From Paracoccaceae bacterium (lineage in GTDB: Bacteria; Pseudomonadota; Alphaproteobacteria; Rhodobacterales; Rhodobacteraceae), in contig JANSXS010000005.1 in the NCBI GenBank assembly GCA_024742835.1, positions 52,956-116,955 on the forward strand: 64,000 bases of DNA. Direction: 5' to 3'. Under the pieces are notes generated by a model. It was not told the origin of the DNA. It made no database searches and saw only the letters and a list, made by a program, of their open reading frames with translations. The position numbers and the translations under genes were made by a program. Below are positions 43,604 to 52,279 of this stretch, piece by piece; position 1 is the first letter of the stretch, and the number at the start of each line of letters is the position of its first letter.

Positions 43604-44886
43604 CCAGAACCTTGTTGCACGACGCGCGGCTCATCGACCCTGAACAGGGCACCGACACGCGCGGCTGGCTGTTGATCGAAAACGGCCACATCGTGGCCAC
43701 CGGCAGCGACGCCGCCACGCCAGAGGCGGAGGAGCGGGTCGATTGTGCGGGCAAATGCCTTGCCCCCGGCATCGTCGATCTGGGTGTGAAGGTTTGCGAG
43801 CCGGGCGAGCGGCACAAGGAAAGCTATCGGTCCGCCGGGCGCGCTGCGGCGGCGGGTGGTGTGACCACGATGATCACCAGGCCCGACACGCTACCCGCCA
43901 TCGACAGCCCCGAGGCGCTGGAATTCGTCTCGCGCCGCGCCAACGAGGCCGCGGATATCAACGTATTGCCCATGGCTGCGCTGACCAAGGGCCGCGAGGG
44001 ACGCGAGATGACCGAAATCGGTTTTCTGATGGATGCTGGTGCGGTTGCCTTTACCGATTGCGACCACGTGGTGCGCGATACCAAGGTGCTGGCGCGCGCG
44101 CTGACCTACGCGCGCGGGCTTGGCGCGCTGGTGATCGGCCATGTGCAGGAACCGACCCTGAGCGCTGGCGCTACGGCGACCTCGGGCAAGTTTGCGTCGC
44201 TGTACGGGCTGCCTGCCGTGTCCCCCATGGCCGAACGCATGGGGATCGACCGCGATATCGCGCTGATCGAGATGACCGGCGTACGTTATCATGTCGATCA
44301 GATCACCACCGCCCGCGCCTTGCCCGCCCTGCGCCGCGCGCGGGCAAACGGGCTGGATATTACCGCTGGCACGTCGATCCATCACCTCACCCTGAACGAC
44401 CTGGATGTCGCGGGCTACCGCACCTTCTTCAAGGTCAAGCCGCCCCTGCGCTCCGAAGACGACCGCATGGCCGTGGTCGAGGCCGTGCGCGACGGGCTGA
44501 TCGACACGATCAGTTCCATGCACACCCCACAGGACGAGGAATCGAAGCGCCTGCCTTTCGAGGAGGCCGCAAGCGGCGCGGTGGGGCTTGAAACGCTGCT
44601 TCCGGCGGCGCTGCGCCTTTATCAATCCGGCGATCTGACGCTGGCTGCGCTTTTTCGTGCGTTGTCGCTCAATCCCGCAAAGCGGCTTGGCTTGCCGTGC
44701 GGGCGGCTGGCGGTTGGCGCACCGGCGGATCTTGTGCTTTTCGATCCTGACAAGCCCTTTGTCCTCGACCGCTGGACGCTGCGGTCCAAGTCCAAGAATA
44801 CACCGTTTGACGGCCAGCGGATGCAGGGTAAGGTCATCACCACCTATGTTGCCGGGTGCCCGGTGTTCGAGAGTCCAAATGCCTGA
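43600..44886 (+). CDS. pyrC: Dihydroorotase homologue with lost metal ligands (PyrC'-like)
   Basis: 428 residues of class I dihydroorotase fold. The metal-binding DxHxH strand reads D60-L-G62-V-K64-VCEPGERHKES, so both histidines are gone. The catalytic aspartate loop, normally TDHAPH, reads SSMHTPQ (M307-H308). The rest of the barrel (AGGVTTMITRP, VKPPLRSEDDR, FEEAASGAVGLET) is well kept. Non-catalytic PyrC' proteins of this kind are known in Pseudomonas, where they assemble with aspartate carbamoyltransferase; pyrB is two genes upstream. An active dihydroorotase should then exist elsewhere in the genome. Confidence 0.85.
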   Translation: MTRTLLHDARLIDPEQGTDTRGWLLIENGHIVATGSDAATPEAEERVDCAGKCLAPGIVDLGVKVCEPGERHKESYRSAGRAAAAGGVTTMITRPDTLPAIDSPEALEFVSRRANEAADINVLPMAALTKGREGREMTEIGFLMDAGAVAFTDCDHVVRDTKVLARALTYARGLGALVIGHVQEPTLSAGATATSGKFASLYGLPAVSPMAERMGIDRDIALIEMTGVRYHVDQITTARALPALRRARANGLDITAGTSIHHLTLNDLDVAGYRTFFKVKPPLRSEDDRMAVVEAVRDGLIDTISSMHTPQDEESKRLPFEEAASGAVGLETLLPAALRLYQSGDLTLAALFRALSLNPAKRLGLPCGRLAVGAPADLVLFDPDKPFVLDRWTLRSKSKNTPFDGQRMQGKVITTYVAGCPVFESPNA

Positions 44887-45484
44887 AATCCAAGCATCAT
44901 ACGCGTTGCTCGCGTTCTGGGGGATCGTCGGCTACCTGCTCGGGTCCATCCCGTTCGGCATGATCGTTGCACGGACGCTTGGGTTGGGAAATCTGCGCGA
45001 GATCGGCTCGGGCAATATCGGCGCAACCAATGTGCTGCGCACCGGCAACAAGCTGGCGGCGGCGGTTACGCTGTTGCTTGACGGTGCCAAGGGCGTGGTT
45101 GCGGTGCTGTTGGCGCGCGCGGCCATCGGCGAGGATGCCGCGCAACTGGCCGGGCTTATGGCCTTCATCGGCCATTGCTTTCCCATCTGGCTCAGCTTTC
45201 GGGGCGGCAAGGGTGTCGCCACCTTTCTTGGGGTCTTGCTGGGGCTGGCCTGGCCGGTTGGGCTGGCCTGTTGCCTGACATGGGTCTTGTCCGCGGCGGC
45301 GACGCGGATTTCGTCCATGGCGGCGATCTATGCGGCGGCGCTCTCCACGATCTGGATCGTCTTCCTGGGATATTCCGAGATGTTCGTTCTGGGCGTGGTC
45401 CTGACGATGTTGGTCTTTTTTCGTCACGCGGCCAACATACGCCGCCTGCGTAGCGGTACGGAACCAAGGATCGGCCAATCCTGA
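44879..45484 (+). CDS. plsY: Glycerol-3-phosphate acyltransferase PlsY
   Basis: 201 residues; transfers acyl groups from acyl phosphate to glycerol-3-phosphate in the inner membrane, starting phospholipid synthesis. Motifs: LLGSIPFG, IGSGNIGATNVLRTGN, LLDGAKG, GHCFPIWLSFRGGKGVATFLG. About five helices. The ATG overlaps the end of pyrC by eight bases and is chosen over earlier in-frame codons inside pyrC. Confidence 0.95.
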   Translation: MPEIQASYALLAFWGIVGYLLGSIPFGMIVARTLGLGNLREIGSGNIGATNVLRTGNKLAAAVTLLLDGAKGVVAVLLARAAIGEDAAQLAGLMAFIGHCFPIWLSFRGGKGVATFLGVLLGLAWPVGLACCLTWVLSAAATRISSMAAIYAAALSTIWIVFLGYSEMFVLGVVLTMLVFFRHAANIRRLRSGTEPRIGQS

Positions 45485-45550
45485 ACAGCGGTTTTCTGAC
45501 CGCTTTCAAAATCCTGCGGCGTGGATGCCTGCCGGAACCAACTGCGCCTT

Positions 45551-45599
45551 GAAGCGTTTCGCGAAAAACCTGCCGCGGAGATTTGCGCGAAACGCTTTA
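45551..45599 (-). repeat. Hairpin repeat, copy D
   Basis: AAGCGTTTCGCGAAAAACCTGC (from 45552) and GCGGAGATTTGCGCGAAACGCTT (to 45598). The right arm differs from the other copies but still pairs. Opposite orientation to copies A and B, same as C. It lies in the 145-base gap between the convergent plsY and gshA genes. Confidence 0.85.
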
Positions 45600-45629
45600 T
45601 GTGGCCCGAAGGCAACATGGATATTCACA

Positions 45630-47000
45630 TCAATAGCTGTACTCGGCATAAATCGGGCCCAGGTCGCCGTTCCAGTCAGTGCGATACCGCTCCAGCAACT
45701 CATCTGCGGGCACCATGCCGCTATCGACGCTTTCGCGCAGCGCATTCAGAAAATGCGTCTCGTCCGGCACCATGCCGCCCGCGCCGGGGCGCGCGCGCGC
45801 CTTCAGCCCTGCCTCTGACAGGTCCAGCACCTGGCGGGCAAGATTCGCCATGTCGATGCCGTTCACCTGCGCCTGAAGCGCATCCTTGCTGGCGGCGACG
45901 CGCAGCGCCTCGCGCGTGTCCGCATCCCAGTCCTTGACCAGATCCCAAGCGGCATCCAGCGCGCCCTGATCGTACATCAGCCCCACCCAGAAGGCGGGCA
46001 GCGCGCACAGCCTGCGCCACGGGCCACCATCGGCGCCGCGCATTTCCATGAATTTCTTGATCCGCGCCTCGGGGAAGATCGTGGTCAGGTGATCGGCCCA
46101 ATCCGACAGCGTCGGCGTCTCGCCCGGCAAGGCGGGCAGTTCGCCCTTGAGGAAATCGCGGAACGACTGGCCGAGCGCATCGATGTAAACGCCGTCGCGA
46201 TACACGAAATACATCGGCACATCGAGCGCGTAGTCCGCCCATGCGTCGAACCCGAACCCGTCCTCGAAGACGAACGGCAACATGCCCGTGCGGTCGGCAT
46301 CCAGATCGCGCCACACGCGGGCGCGCCAGGATTTGTGGCCATTGGGCTTGCCCTCGAAAAACGGTGAATTGGCGAACAGCGCCGTGGCCACGGGTTGCAG
46401 CGCCAGCGCCACACGGAGCTTTTGCACCATGTCCGCCTCTGACCCGAAATCAAGATTCACCTGCACCGTGCAGGTGCGGTACATCATCGTCTTGCCCATG
46501 GTCCCGACGCGGTCCATGTAATCGGTCATCAGCTTGTAACGCCCCTTGGGCATGACAGGCATCTCGTCATGCATCCATTCCGGCGCGGCCCCCAGACCGA
46601 TGAAGCCCACGCCGACCTTGTCGGCGATGTCCTTGACGTCGCGCAGGTGGTCGTTGACCTCGTCGCAGGTCTCGTGGATCGTCTCCAGCGGCGCGCCCGA
46701 CAGCTCCAGTTGCCCACCCGGCTCAAGGCTGACATTGGCACCATCCTTGGTCAGCCCGATCAGTTTGCCGCCTTCCTCCAGCGGGGCCCAGCCATGCAGG
46801 TCGCGCAGTCCTTCGAGCATGGCCAGAACGCTGCGCTTGCCCTCGTAGGGGATGGGTTTGTGATCGTCCTTGCAATACCCGAACTTCTCGTGCTCGGTGC
46901 CGATGCGCCACGCCTCTTTCGGCTTGCAACCGGCTTCCAGGTATTCGGCCAGCTGGGCCTTGTGCTCGATCGGGCCGCCGCCTGACTGTGGGATGGACAT
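45630..47000 (-). CDS. gshA: Glutamate-cysteine ligase (alphaproteobacterial/plant type)
   Basis: 456 residues; makes gamma-glutamylcysteine, the first step of glutathione synthesis. Motifs: WRIGTEHEKFGY (ATP/glutamate site), VSLEPGGQLELSGAPLETIH, TCTVQVNLDF (with the active-site-region cysteine) and MEMRGADGG. The type is that of plant and alphaproteobacterial ligases rather than E. coli GshA. ATG 47000 is preferred to an in-frame codon eight residues earlier. Confidence 0.95.
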   Translation of the reverse strand: MSIPQSGGGPIEHKAQLAEYLEAGCKPKEAWRIGTEHEKFGYCKDDHKPIPYEGKRSVLAMLEGLRDLHGWAPLEEGGKLIGLTKDGANVSLEPGGQLELSGAPLETIHETCDEVNDHLRDVKDIADKVGVGFIGLGAAPEWMHDEMPVMPKGRYKLMTDYMDRVGTMGKTMMYRTCTVQVNLDFGSEADMVQKLRVALALQPVATALFANSPFFEGKPNGHKSWRARVWRDLDADRTGMLPFVFEDGFGFDAWADYALDVPMYFVYRDGVYIDALGQSFRDFLKGELPALPGETPTLSDWADHLTTIFPEARIKKFMEMRGADGGPWRRLCALPAFWVGLMYDQGALDAAWDLVKDWDADTREALRVAASKDALQAQVNGIDMANLARQVLDLSEAGLKARARPGAGGMVPDETHFLNALRESVDSGMVPADELLERYRTDWNGDLGPIYAEYSY

Positions 47001-47064
47001 GGGGCCTCTCCTGCTGTGCCGCACTCAGATTTGGGGCCAGAAGTGGCGTCAATCCTTCTAGGTG

Positions 47065-47577
47065 TCAATGCAGCCTGTTCGGTATGTTTTCCCAAACCGT
47101 TACCGGGCGTCCGCCATGGCGCTGCATCGCCGACAAAAGCCTGCCGGTGCGCAGACCCGGCAGCGTGGCGAACACATCGAAAAGCTGGTCCGCGCCCTCG
47201 GCTGTCAGCGGGATGGTCACCGCCGACTGTCCGGCTTGATACAAGATCCAATGCGCGGGCTTGCCTGACGGGTCCAGATGCAGGGCGGTCATTTCGCTGA
47301 GGCTGACAACCCCGCCGGTGAGCGGGCCGAAATAGGCGATGCGGCCCTCGTCCACCTGCACCACGCCCGGACCGCCCGCGCCGGTGCGGAACCGTGCCCG
47401 CTGCACGCCGATCACGACCAACGCGCCGCCGCCAAGACCCAGTACGGCCCCGACCCAGGCCAGAATGCCGCCGGGGCCAAGCATCCACCAAAACGCAAGA
47501 GCGATACAGCCCGCGCCGATCAATACTTCGCGCCACTGGTGTAGCGCCTGCGCGGCTGCGGGGCGCACAAAGCTCAT
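47065..47577 (-). CDS. Conserved membrane protein of unknown function (rsmE-linked)
   Basis: 170 residues, with two adjacent hydrophobic helices (VLIGAGCIALAFWWMLG and ILAWVGAVLGLGGGALVVIG) and a beta-rich soluble C-terminus. The ATG overlaps the rsmE stop (ATGA). Not recognised beyond being common next to rsmE/ubiA in Rhodobacterales. No catalytic motif seen. Confidence 0.75.
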   Translation of the reverse strand: MSFVRPAAAQALHQWREVLIGAGCIALAFWWMLGPGGILAWVGAVLGLGGGALVVIGVQRARFRTGAGGPGVVQVDEGRIAYFGPLTGGVVSLSEMTALHLDPSGKPAHWILYQAGQSAVTIPLTAEGADQLFDVFATLPGLRTGRLLSAMQRHGGRPVTVWENIPNRLH

Positions 47578-48305
47578 GCCCAGTCCCCCAAGTGCCGTTG
47601 CCAAAGGGTCATCGCAGCCACGGCTGCGGTATCGGCGCGCAGGATGCGCGGGCCAAGGCTGACGGCATGGGCAAAGGGCAAGGCGGCCAGACGGTCGCGC
47701 TCTGCCTGCGAAAACCCGCCTTCGGGACCGATCAGGATGGCCCAGGGCGCGCCCCGAACGAGACCGCCCGAGAGGGCGGAAGAGTGGCCTGCCAGCGCCT
47801 CGTCGCAAAACATCAATTGCCGCTCTTGCGGCCAGTCGGCCAGCAGCCGCGACAGGGCGTGCAGCCCCGTCACCTCGGGCACGAAAGTGCCGCCGCATTG
47901 CTCGGCGGCCTCCACGGCATGGGCTTGCAGGCGGTCTTGACGGATGCGTTCGGCATTGGTGAACTCGGTCTGCACCGGCACGATGCGCGCGGCCCCCATC
48001 TCGGCGGCCTTTTCAACGATGAAATCCGTGCGCGCCTTCTTGATCGGCGCGAACAGCAACCACAGGTCCGGTGGGTCGTTCTGTGGCGCTGTCCGCTCCT
48101 CGGCCTTGATCAGGCCGCCTCGCTTCCCCGCTTCCATGACGCGGGCCCGCCACTCGCCGTCCTGACCGTTGAACACCAGCACCGCATCGCCGGTCGCCTG
48201 CCGCATCACCCCGAAAAGATAATGCGCCTGTGCGCGGTCAAGCGGAACCGTTTGCCCTTGCCCCAGGGGCTGCTCTACATAGAGCCTGATCTTTGCAGCT
48301 TTCAT
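47574..48305 (-). CDS. rsmE: 16S rRNA (uracil-1498-N3) methyltransferase
   Basis: 243 residues of the SPOUT fold: an N-terminal PUA-like domain (RAQAHYLFGVMR) and the C-terminal knot with LIGPEGGFSQAE and SLGPRILRADTAAV, the family signatures. Divergent from ubiA with an 11-base gap, so their promoters must overlap the opposite coding starts. Confidence 0.95.
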   Translation of the reverse strand: MKAAKIRLYVEQPLGQGQTVPLDRAQAHYLFGVMRQATGDAVLVFNGQDGEWRARVMEAGKRGGLIKAEERTAPQNDPPDLWLLFAPIKKARTDFIVEKAAEMGAARIVPVQTEFTNAERIRQDRLQAHAVEAAEQCGGTFVPEVTGLHALSRLLADWPQERQLMFCDEALAGHSSALSGGLVRGAPWAILIGPEGGFSQAERDRLAALPFAHAVSLGPRILRADTAAVAAMTLWQRHLGDWA

Positions 48306-48316
48306 GAGGCCAACAT

Positions 48317-49282
48317 ATGGGCGCCGGGAACCAGACGCCAGAGCCGACCGGAGAGGTTATCGACGCGGTCAAGGGCAATTGGGTGGATCGCTTCGCCCCG
48401 GCCCCGGCGCGGCCCTATCTGCGGCTGTCGCGGGCCGACCGTCCGATTGGCACTTGGCTACTGCTGCTGCCGTGCTGGTGGGGGCTGCTTTTGTCGATGC
48501 TGCACGACGGGCGCGCGGGCTGGCACGACCTGTGGATCCTTGCCGGCTGCGGCATCGGCGCGTTCCTGATGCGCGGTGCGGGCTGCACCTGGAATGACAT
48601 CACCGACCGTCACATCGACGGGTCGGTCTGGCGCACCGCTTCGCGGCCGATCCCGTCGGGGCAGGTCACCGTGATACAGGCGCTTGCCTGGCTTGTCGCA
48701 CAGGCGTTGGTGGCATTATGCATCCTTCTGACCTTCAACCTCGCGGCCATTGCTCTGGGCATTCTGTCGCTTTTGCCCGTCGCGATCTATCCTTTCGCCA
48801 AGCGGTTCACATGGTGGCCGCAGGTCTTTCTTGGGCTGGCCTTCAACTGGGGGGCGCTGCTGGCCTGGACGGCCCATAGCGGGCGGCTGGACTGGCCGGC
48901 GGTGGTTTTATATCTCACCGGTATTTGCTGGACGCTGTTCTATGACACGATTTATGCCCATCAGGATGCCGAGGACGATGCGTTGATCGGGGTCAAGTCG
49001 ACGGCGCGGCTGTTCGGCGATCGCTCCGCGATCTGGCTGTGGCGCTTTCTGGTGGCCACGGTGGTGTTGATGGCGCTGGCGGTGCTTCTGGCGGTGGGTG
49101 ATCAGGGCCTTCCGGTGCTCTTGGTGGCGTTGGCCGGGCCACTGGCCTTTGGCGGGCACATGCAGTGGCAATTGCGGCGCTTCGACATGAGCGACACCGC
49201 GCGCCTGCTTACGCTGTTCAGGTCCAATCGGGACGCGGGTTTGCTGCCCTTGCTGTTTTTCGCCGGTGCCCTTCTGGTCTGA
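48317..49282 (+). CDS. ubiA: 4-hydroxybenzoate polyprenyltransferase
   Basis: 321 residues; prenylates 4-hydroxybenzoate in ubiquinone synthesis in the inner membrane. Both aspartate motifs that bind Mg-diphosphate are present: CTWNDITDRHIDG and YDTIYAHQDAEDD. About eight or nine helices. Divergent from rsmE. Confidence 0.95.
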   Translation: MGAGNQTPEPTGEVIDAVKGNWVDRFAPAPARPYLRLSRADRPIGTWLLLLPCWWGLLLSMLHDGRAGWHDLWILAGCGIGAFLMRGAGCTWNDITDRHIDGSVWRTASRPIPSGQVTVIQALAWLVAQALVALCILLTFNLAAIALGILSLLPVAIYPFAKRFTWWPQVFLGLAFNWGALLAWTAHSGRLDWPAVVLYLTGICWTLFYDTIYAHQDAEDDALIGVKSTARLFGDRSAIWLWRFLVATVVLMALAVLLAVGDQGLPVLLVALAGPLAFGGHMQWQLRRFDMSDTARLLTLFRSNRDAGLLPLLFFAGALLV

Positions 49283-49319
49283 TTGCACTTGGTTCGGGCT
49301 GCGCCTAAAGAGTTCGCAC

Positions 49320-51275
49320 ATGCAATCACGGTTTCCCGCACCCATGCGCCTTTCTTCCCTTTTCGCGATTTCCGGGACATTCCTTGTCGCCTTTATCCTG
49401 TGCCTGTTCGCGGCGCGCTTTTCGGTCAATGTGATCGAGGAAGGTTCGCGCAATGGCGTGCGCAACACGCTCGACGAGGCGGGCATGACCTGGACAGAGG
49501 TGGACGCCGATGGGTTGCAGGTATTTCTTGCAGGCACCGCCCCGTCGGAGGCGACGCGTTTCAAGGCGTTGTCCGTTGCGGGCACGGTGGTCGAATCGGC
49601 TCGCGTTATCGACCAGATGCTTGTCAGGGACAGCGCCGATATCGCGCCGCCGCGCTTTTCGGTGGAGATCCTACGTAATGACGGTGGCCTGTCCCTGATC
49701 GGCCTGATTCCCGCCTCCACCGACCGCGAGGACCTGCTGGACGACGTGGCCGCGCACGCTGAGGGAGAAAAGATCACCGACCTGCTGGAGGTTGCCGATT
49801 ATCCCGCACCTGAAACATGGCGCGCTGCTTTGGAGTATGCCGTGGCGATACTGGATCTGTTGCCACGCACCAAGATTTCGGTCGATGCGGCCCGGGTCGA
49901 GATCGTGGCGATGGCCGACAGTGACCGCGACAAGGCCAATCTGGAAACGGAACTGGCGCGCAAACTGCCTGATGACGTGCGGCTTGCGCTTGATATCTCG
50001 GCACCTCGCCCGGTGCGCACGCCCTTCACGCTGCGCTATGCGCTGGAGGATGGGCGCGGCAAATTCGATGCCTGCTCCGCCGATACCGAGGAGGCGCGCG
50101 ACCGCATTCTGCGCGCGGCGGGGCGCGCGGGGCTGGATGGCAAGGCGAAATGCCTGCTGGCGCTGGGCGTGCCCTCGTCGCAATGGGGCGCGGCGGCGGA
50201 AATGGCCATCGACGCGCTGGCGCAGCTGGGCGGCGGCACGCTGACCTTTTCGGATGCCGATATCTCGTTGGTTGCGCAAAGCGGCATAGCAGACTCCAGG
50301 TTTGACAATGTGATCGGACGGCTGGAGACGGCTTTACCGGAGGTGTTTGCCTTGCAGGCCGCCCTGCCCAAACCATCGGATGACAAGCCCGCGGCCGTGC
50401 CCGAATTCGTGGCAACACTGTCCCCCGAGGGGCTGGTGCTGATCCGGGGGCGGCTGGGCAGCGCGCGGGCGCGCGACACGGTCGAAAGTTTCGCACAGGC
50501 GCGGTTCACCTCGACGGCGGTCAACACCGCCGTGCGCGTCGCCGACGGTCTGCCAAAGGGCTGGACAACGCGGGTTCTTGCCGGGGTCGAGGCGCTGGCC
50601 TTTTTGTCGAACGGGGCCGTCACTGTCACGCCCGAGATGATTTCCGTCAGTGGCAATACGGGGGAGGAGGATGCCTCTGCCGAGATTGCGGGGTTGTTTG
50701 CCGAAAAACTGGGCGAGGCGGCGCGCTTTGACATCGACGTGACTTACCGCGAAGAGTTGGATCCGGTTGCCAGCCTTCCGACACCCGCCGAATGCGAGGC
50801 CCGCATCGCCGAGGTGCAAGACAGCCGCAAGATCAATTTCGAACCCGGTGAAGCCACGATTGACGCCAACGGTGCGGCGATCATGGATGATATCGCCGAG
50901 ATCCTGAAACAATGCGGCGTGCTGCGCATGGAGATCGGTGGCCACACCGACAGTCAGGGGCGCGAGACGATGAATCAGCAACTCAGCCAGTCGCGGGCAC
51001 AGGCCGTGCTGAACGAATTGCGCGCTCGCCGCGTTCTGACCTCGGACATAACCGCCAAAGGGTATGGCGAAAGCCGTCCGATCGCGGATAACGATACCGA
51101 AGAGGGTCGTGAGGCAAATCGGCGTATCGAATTCCGCGTTATCCGCCCTGAACCCATCGTAGAAGAGCAAACAACCCTTGAAGCACTCGAAGATGGGGCG
51201 CAAAAGGAAGAACCGGCGCAAACAGAAGGCGGCGACGGGCAAGAGAAAGAAGAGACCGGCGATGAACAGGACTGA
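49320..51275 (+). CDS. OmpA-family protein with BON-like repeats
   Basis: 651 residues. An N-terminal signal anchor (LFAISGTFLVAFILCLFAA), several BON-like segments (for example RFKALSVAGTVVESARVIDQ and a second run near 395-450), then a peptidoglycan-binding OmpA domain at about 520-615 with GGHTDSQGRETMN and ITAKGYGESRPI...EGREANRRIEF. The tail is rich in Glu/Gln/Lys. It likely tethers an envelope structure to peptidoglycan. ATG 49320 follows AAAGAG; an alternative ATG is at 49344. It overlaps the next gene by 14 bases. Confidence 0.82.
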   Translation: MQSRFPAPMRLSSLFAISGTFLVAFILCLFAARFSVNVIEEGSRNGVRNTLDEAGMTWTEVDADGLQVFLAGTAPSEATRFKALSVAGTVVESARVIDQMLVRDSADIAPPRFSVEILRNDGGLSLIGLIPASTDREDLLDDVAAHAEGEKITDLLEVADYPAPETWRAALEYAVAILDLLPRTKISVDAARVEIVAMADSDRDKANLETELARKLPDDVRLALDISAPRPVRTPFTLRYALEDGRGKFDACSADTEEARDRILRAAGRAGLDGKAKCLLALGVPSSQWGAAAEMAIDALAQLGGGTLTFSDADISLVAQSGIADSRFDNVIGRLETALPEVFALQAALPKPSDDKPAAVPEFVATLSPEGLVLIRGRLGSARARDTVESFAQARFTSTAVNTAVRVADGLPKGWTTRVLAGVEALAFLSNGAVTVTPEMISVSGNTGEEDASAEIAGLFAEKLGEAARFDIDVTYREELDPVASLPTPAECEARIAEVQDSRKINFEPGEATIDANGAAIMDDIAEILKQCGVLRMEIGGHTDSQGRETMNQQLSQSRAQAVLNELRARRVLTSDITAKGYGESRPIADNDTEEGREANRRIEFRVIRPEPIVEEQTTLEALEDGAQKEEPAQTEGGDGQEKEETGDEQD

Positions 51276-51585
51276 ATTCATTATCGCGACGGCCATCGTT
51301 CTCTTTGTGGCGTTCTGCATGGGCTGGTTCGCGAACTGGCTGGTGCACCGTTTCACCCGCGTGTCGCAATCCGATATCGGCGAGCTGGAGCGCATGGCGC
51401 AAGAGCTGCACGAGGCGGAAGAAACCCGCGATCAGGCGATTACCTATCTGCAACAGCGCGAGGCGGAGCTGACAAACCAGCTTAGCCAGACAGAGGCAGA
51501 ACTGTCGGCCACGATGGATGGCCTGCGCGAGGCCCGCCACGAGGCAGAATATCTGCGCAACGAGCTGGAAAAGGCGCAGGGCTGA
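51262..51585 (+). CDS. Small membrane protein with coiled coil, partner of the OmpA-family protein
   Basis: 107 residues: one N-terminal helix (FIIATAIVLFVAFCMGWFAN) and a long heptad-rich coiled coil (ELERMAQELHEAEETRDQAI to the end). The ATG lies inside the 3' end of the OmpA-family gene in another frame, so translation is coupled. Not recognised; envelope scaffold role is an inference from the pairing. Confidence 0.75.
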   Translation: MNRTEFIIATAIVLFVAFCMGWFANWLVHRFTRVSQSDIGELERMAQELHEAEETRDQAITYLQQREAELTNQLSQTEAELSATMDGLREARHEAEYLRNELEKAQG

Positions 51586-51598
51586 AACCGATACCCGC

Positions 51599-52279
51599 TC
51601 AGCCTTTCGCGACGCGCAGGATTTCCGCAACCAGACAATCCAGACTGTCCGTACAGGCCACGTCGCGCGGCAGGGCGCTGTGCATCAGCGATAGTTCCGT
51701 GCAGGCCACCAGTAGGTGATCCGCACCTTTGGCGATCAGGTCTTCGGCCTCTGCCTGCAAGGCCGGGGCAAGGCTTTGGGTGTCATGTCCCGCCTTCACA
51801 CCCTTGATGATCGACAACAGCCCGGCCTCTTTCGTGGCCCAGACCGGCGTCAGGTCATGCGCGGCAAAGCAGGCGTCGAATACCCCCACCCTGCGTGTCG
51901 CCGGAGAGGCCAGCATCCCCACCTTTTGCGCGCCCTTGGCGGCCAGATGCGCCGCTGTCAGCTTTATCATGTCCAGAAAGGGCAGGCTTGTCGCATGGCT
52001 GACGGCCATGGCGTAGTGATGCGCGGTGTTGCAGGGCATGGCGAGCGCCTGTGCGCCCGCGCGTTCCAGATCCTGCGCCATCGACATCAGTACCGGCATC
52101 GGGTCCGCCCCGGCGCCCTCGATCAGCGCCTTGATGCGGGACGGCACCTGCGGGTTCTGGTGGACGATCAGGGGCACGTGATCCGCATCGTCCTGTGCGG
52201 GTACGGCCGCCACAACCTTTTGCATCAGCAGGATGGTGGCCTCTGGCCCCATCCCGCCCAGAATGCCGACTGGTTTCAT
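51599..52279 (-). CDS. Aspartate/glutamate racemase family protein
   Basis: 226 residues of the PLP-independent racemase fold with the two catalytic cysteines in [12 protein letters not shown] and [11 protein letters not shown], and the opening [16 protein letters not shown]. Its ATG overlaps the stop of the CuyA-like gene (ATGA), making it the last gene in the hpsN-cuyA operon. A cysteate or other amino-acid racemase that feeds CuyA is a reasonable inference, but the substrate cannot be read from sequence. Confidence 0.82.
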   Translation of the reverse strand: MKPVGILGGMGPEATILLMQKVVAAVPAQDDADHVPLIVHQNPQVPSRIKALIEGAGADPMPVLMSMAQDLERAGAQALAMPCNTAHHYAMAVSHATSLPFLDMIKLTAAHLAAKGAQKVGMLASPATRRVGVFDACFAAHDLTPVWATKEAGLLSIIKGVKAGHDTQSLAPALQAEAEDLIAKGADHLLVACTELSLMHSALPRDVACTDSLDCLVAEILRVAKG

